From: Streptomyces canus
Lineage (GTDB): Bacteria; Actinomycetota; Actinomycetes; Streptomycetales; Streptomycetaceae
Direction: 5' to 3'
NCBI RefSeq assembly: GCF_030816965.1
Contig: NZ_JAUSYQ010000002.1
Location: forward strand, 3,319,001-3,383,000
DNA: 64,000 nt
Shown: piece after piece, positions 61,679 through 64,000 of the stretch
Position numbering within the stretch: position 1 is the stretch's first letter
How the letters are laid out: each line of letters starts with the position of its first letter
Notes under the pieces: model-generated
Database searches by the model: none
What the model saw: only the letters and a program-made list of their open reading frames with translations
What the model was told of the DNA's origin: nothing
Made by a program: the position numbers and the translations under genes

Positions 61679-62025
61679 CCCTGGCACCCGAGACCACCGA
61701 CCTGAAGGTCGAAATCCAGCTGAACGACGACTGGTTCGCGGTCTGCGAGCTGGCCCGGCTGCTCCCCGGCCGGGGCGTGGCGGCCCTGCTGCCCGACGGC
61801 CGCCAGGCCGCCCTGTTCCGCGACCGCGCCGGCAACCTGTACGCCATCGACAACCGCGACCCCTTCGGCGGCGCGGCGGTCCTCTCCCGCGGCCTGACCG
61901 GCACCCACCAGGGACGGCCGTTCGTGGCCTCGCCACTGCTGAAGCAGCGCTTCGACCTGGAGACCGGGCAGTGCCTGGACGACGAGTCGGTGCGGATCAC
62001 GACATATGCGGTGCGGGCGGCGTAG
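61675..62025 (+). CDS. nirD: Nitrite reductase (NAD(P)H) small subunit
   Basis: 116 residues with a Rieske-like beta fold (LNDDWFAVCELARLLPGRGV; ALFRDRAGNLYAIDNRDPFG; RPFVASPLLKQRFDLETGQC) but, as usual for NirD, without the Cys/His pairs that bind a 2Fe-2S cluster. It is needed for NirB activity. ATG at 61675 overlaps the nirB stop (ATGA), so the subunits are coupled. Confidence 0.93.
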   Translation: MTLAPETTDLKVEIQLNDDWFAVCELARLLPGRGVAALLPDGRQAALFRDRAGNLYAIDNRDPFGGAAVLSRGLTGTHQGRPFVASPLLKQRFDLETGQCLDDESVRITTYAVRAA

Positions 62026-62034
62026 AAACCTTTC

Positions 62035-62064
62035 TTGACCGACCGTTCTCGATAAGTCTAGGCT
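62035..62064 (+). promoter_or_regulatory. Promoter of the leaderless tetR gene
   Basis: TTGACC (62035-62040), 18 bases, TAGGCT (62059-62064); the transcription start would fall at the GTG at 62072. TTGACCGACCG here resembles TTGACCGATCG on the opposite strand at 62713-62703, so the regulator probably binds both. Confidence 0.6.
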
Positions 62065-62071
62065 GCGACAC

Positions 62072-62656
62072 GTGGCCAGGACCAAGGAGTTCGATCCCGA
62101 GACCGCGCTGCAGGCAGCTCTGGAGCTGTTCTGGCGGCGCGGCTACGAGGCGACGTCGATGTCCGACCTCGTGGAGCACCTCGGTATCGGGCGGGCCAGC
62201 ATCTACGCCACCTTCGGCAGCAAGCACGAGCTGTATCTGAGGGCGCTGGACCGCTACGACAGGGCAGGACTCCCGCCGATCGTGCGGGAGCTGTCCCAAC
62301 CGGGGCCCGCTCTGCCGGCCGTGCGAAGGGTCGTACGGCGGTACGCCACGGAGGCCGCCGACGAACAACTGCGCCGTAACGGTTGCATGGTCACCAACGC
62401 GGCGGCCGAACTGGCCCCGCACGACCCGGCGGCCGCGCGACACGTCGAGCGCAACTGGGACCAGTTGGAGACCGTGCTGCACTCGGCGCTGGCCCGCGCG
62501 CAGGCGCAGGGCGAACTGCCGGCGGACCGCGACCCGTTGACCCTCGCGAGGATGTTGCTGGTACTGCTCCAGGGGCTGCGTGTCGTCGGCAAGGCGTCGG
62601 CGGACCCGGCCCGGGTGCGGGACGCGGCGGAACAGGCATTGGCACTGCTCGACTGA
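62072..62656 (+). CDS. TetR-family repressor of the SDR gene
   Basis: 194 residues. Helix-turn-helix: FDPETALQAALELFWRRGYE, SMSDLVEHLGIGRASIYATF, then a TetR_C domain (NGCMVTNAAAELAPHDPAAA). The type is close to AcrR/YcdC-like repressors that control a neighbouring oxidoreductase. GTG start at 62072; the mRNA seems leaderless. It is followed by an SDR gene whose leader carries operator-like repeats, and sites similar to those precede tetR itself, which suggests it controls both. Confidence 0.9.
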   Translation: MARTKEFDPETALQAALELFWRRGYEATSMSDLVEHLGIGRASIYATFGSKHELYLRALDRYDRAGLPPIVRELSQPGPALPAVRRVVRRYATEAADEQLRRNGCMVTNAAAELAPHDPAAARHVERNWDQLETVLHSALARAQAQGELPADRDPLTLARMLLVLLQGLRVVGKASADPARVRDAAEQALALLD

Positions 62657-62697
62657 ACCCTTTCAGCGCGGGTGGCGCCCCTTTTTTGCCGCCATAC

Positions 62698-62713
62698 TGA
62701 ACCGATCGGTCAA
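62698..62713. promoter_or_regulatory. Operator-like palindrome before the SDR gene
   Basis: ACCGATCGGT (62701-62710) is a perfect 10-bp palindrome inside TGAACCGATCGGTCAA. The half TCGGTCA is repeated four times downstream at about 15-bp steps (once as TCGGCCA). Confidence 0.6.
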
Positions 62714-62724
62714 GAATAAGGGTC

Positions 62725-62769
62725 ATGAACAAGTCGGCCATGAACAAGTCGGTCATGAACAAGTCGGTC
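62725..62769. repeat. Three tandem 15-bp units with operator half-sites
   Basis: ATGAACAAGTCGGCC (62725-62739), then ATGAACAAGTCGGTC twice (62740-62754, 62755-62769). CGGTCAAGAATMAGG stands on both sides (62706 on, 62765 on). The units are not in frame with the SDR gene at 62787, so they are noncoding. Each carries the half-site of the palindrome at 62701. Confidence 0.75.
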
Positions 62770-62786
62770 AAGAATCAGGGGAGATC

Positions 62787-63548
62787 ATGACGCGCTTCAT
62801 CGGCAGGACCGCTCTCGTCACCGGCGCGGGCTCGGGAATCGGCCGAGCCATCGCCCTGGCGTTCGCCGCGGAGGGTGCGCAGGTGGTCGTCGCCGGACGC
62901 GGGCGGGAGCCGCTGACGGAAACGGTCCGGCTGATCGAGGAGACGGGCGGCAAGGCACTCATGGTGACCGGGGACGTCGCGCGGGACGCCGAGATCCAGG
63001 CAGTTGTGCACGCCGCCGTGGACCGCTTCGGCTCGCTCGACGTGGCCGTCAACAACGCGGGGGTGTTCCGGGGCGGGCAGCCCCTGGCCGAACTGTCGTC
63101 GGCGGACTGGCAGGAGCAGCTCGACATCAACCTCACCGGGATGTTCCTGGCGCTCCGGGCCGAGATCCGCCAGATGCGCTCGCAGCCCTCCGGCGGCGCG
63201 ATCGTCAACATCGCCTCCACCTTCGGCGCCCACACCCGCGCGCCCGGCGCCGCCGCGTACGCCGCCACCAAGGCGGCCGTCTCCGCCCTCACCCGGGGCG
63301 CGGCCCTGGACCACATCCACGACGGTGTCCGCATCAACGCCGTCAGCCCCGGCGCGGTGGACACGCCCATGTCCCTGCGCCCCGGCGAGACGGAGGCGGA
63401 CCGCGCCGAGCGTGCGAAGGCCGTCCTCCCCCTGGGCCGTGTCTCGACCACGTCCGAGATCGCCGCCGCCGTCCTGTACCTGGCCTCGGACGACGCCTCC
63501 TCGGTGGTGGGCACCGACCTGGTGGTGGACAGCGGCGCGACGGCCTGA
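62787..63548 (+). CDS. SDR-family oxidoreductase
   Basis: 253 residues, classical SDR: TGAGSGIGRAIALAF (cofactor), NNAGVFRGG, catalytic Ser in IVNIASTFGAH, YAATKAA (Tyr and Lys) and NAVSPGAVDTPM. A C-terminal VDSGATA ends it as is typical. Substrate unknown. ATG at 62787 with AGGGGAG just upstream. Controlled, it seems, by the preceding TetR gene through repeats in the leader. Confidence 0.9.
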   Translation: MTRFIGRTALVTGAGSGIGRAIALAFAAEGAQVVVAGRGREPLTETVRLIEETGGKALMVTGDVARDAEIQAVVHAAVDRFGSLDVAVNNAGVFRGGQPLAELSSADWQEQLDINLTGMFLALRAEIRQMRSQPSGGAIVNIASTFGAHTRAPGAAAYAATKAAVSALTRGAALDHIHDGVRINAVSPGAVDTPMSLRPGETEADRAERAKAVLPLGRVSTTSEIAAAVLYLASDDASSVVGTDLVVDSGATA

Positions 63549-63556
63549 AAATCCAC

Positions 63557-63613
63557 TGGCGAAAGTCGGCCGTCGGAGATGGGCTGGGCGGAGATCGGCT
63601 GGCGAAAATCGGC
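63557..63613. repeat. Short repeats after the SDR gene
   Basis: Two 15-bp units in tandem (63574-63588 CGGAGATGGGCTGGG, 63589-63603 CGGAGATCGGCTGGC) are flanked by TGGCGAAAGTCGGC (63557) and TGGCGAAAATCGGC (63600). The 15-bp period equals that of the array at 62725. They may be slippage products. Confidence 0.55.
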
Positions 63614-63649
63614 TGGAGAGCGAAAGTCCCCCGTGCTTGCATGGGCGAC

Positions 63650-64000
63650 ATGGTGCCCACCGACCGTCTTCTCGCCTTCGCGGCCATGTCGTTCCTGCTG
63701 ATCGTGGTCCCCGGACCCAGCGTGCTGTTCGTGATCGGCCGGGCGCTCGCCCAGGGACGGCGTGCCGCCCTGACCACCGTGGCGGGGAACACGGTCGGCG
63801 CCTATGTGCTGGTCCTGGCCGTCGCGTTCGGGGTCGGCTCGATCGTGGAGCGCTCGGTCCTGGTCTTCACCACGCTCAAGCTCGCCGGTGCCGCCTACCT
63901 CGTGTACCTGGGCGTCAAGGCGTGGCGCGGGCGCGGGTCGCTGCGCGCGGCGTTCGCCGAGGACGTGACGGCTGCGGCGGCGGGGCACGGCGGTCTGCGG
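63650..64000 (+). CDS. LysE-family translocator, N-terminal part
   Basis: Partial gene running off the right edge (117 codons seen). MVPTDRLLAFAAMSFLLIVV, then PGPSVLFVIGRALAQGRRAA and TLKLAGAAYLVYLGVKAWRG are the first three helices of RhtB/LysE amino-acid exporters, including the PGP motif in the first helix. The ATG at 63650 is chosen; 63641 (MGDMV) is in frame. No clear ribosome binding site is seen before either. Confidence 0.85.
   Translation, partial: MVPTDRLLAFAAMSFLLIVVPGPSVLFVIGRALAQGRRAALTTVAGNTVGAYVLVLAVAFGVGSIVERSVLVFTTLKLAGAAYLVYLGVKAWRGRGSLRAAFAEDVTAAAAGHGGLR

Noticed and set aside
59060..61936. 958-codon antisense frame over nirB
   Set aside because: The sense strand has all NirB domains. 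The antisense frame repeats VGG/DRG-like low-complexity peptide only.
61675..62025. NirD as a true Rieske ferredoxin
   Set aside because: The fold is Rieske-like but the two Cys/His ligand pairs are absent, as is normal for NirD.

Overview
The window is very GC-rich, its genes use GTG and TTG starts freely, and the products are typical of a Streptomyces chromosome: an AfsR-type regulator, an Hrd sigma factor, secreted glycoside hydrolases with ricin and AbfB domains, a class F sortase and many regulators. From memory, the order hrdA - dnaG - nasA - SoxR-type FMN reductase - nirB on the right matches one conserved arm of the S. coelicolor chromosome. That synteny is recalled, not searched.

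Layout. 1-11 kb: lipoproteins (one broken by an in-frame TGA), a large AfsR/SARP regulator, a divergent SDR and quinone-reductase pair, a DHA2 efflux pump, and secreted or membrane proteins of unknown role. The SDR and pump promoters share a 53-bp block with heptamers 11 bp apart, as SARPs bind. 11.6-19.2 kb: a fructan (levan/inulin) utilisation locus with a secreted GH32, a sugar ABC transporter lacking its own ATPase, an intracellular GH32 and a LacI repressor; two matching operator-like sites lie in the divergent promoter region. 19.2-25.6 kb: a Rieske lipoprotein, a graveyard of gene fragments (CGNR, fumarylacetoacetase-like, a CoA-transferase broken and inverted), two secreted GH43 arabinan/xylan enzymes behind a strong promoter with an operator palindrome, and a decayed AraC gene.

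25.6-31 kb is a mobile-DNA landing zone: a relic type I-E-like CRISPR mini-array without cas genes, a VapBC module, a 46-bp duplication of the 3' part of a CAT-anticodon tRNA (att scars), a TetR/hydrolase pair, an old-yellow-enzyme remnant, an IS30 remnant and three tRNAs. 31-39.6 kb: a FGGY kinase, a heterodimeric ABC exporter with one degenerate ATP site, and an IS630 inserted in the CTAG formed by two convergent stop codons, which preserves both stops.

39.6-64 kb is core chromosome: hrdA, dnaG, a ferredoxin-reductase-like flavoprotein, dgt, and the nitrate assimilation set (sirohydrochlorin chelatase for sirohaem, nasA, the nirB-type genes and nirD). GlnR-like half-sites with 11-bp spacing precede nasA and the nir operon. 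Between them lie an M4 protease, an APH-type kinase, a SoxR-box-controlled FMN reductase, a sortase pair and a chloramphenicol phosphotransferase-like gene with a TauE/SafE permease. The right edge has a TetR/SDR pair with an array of 15-bp repeats and a truncated LysE-type exporter.
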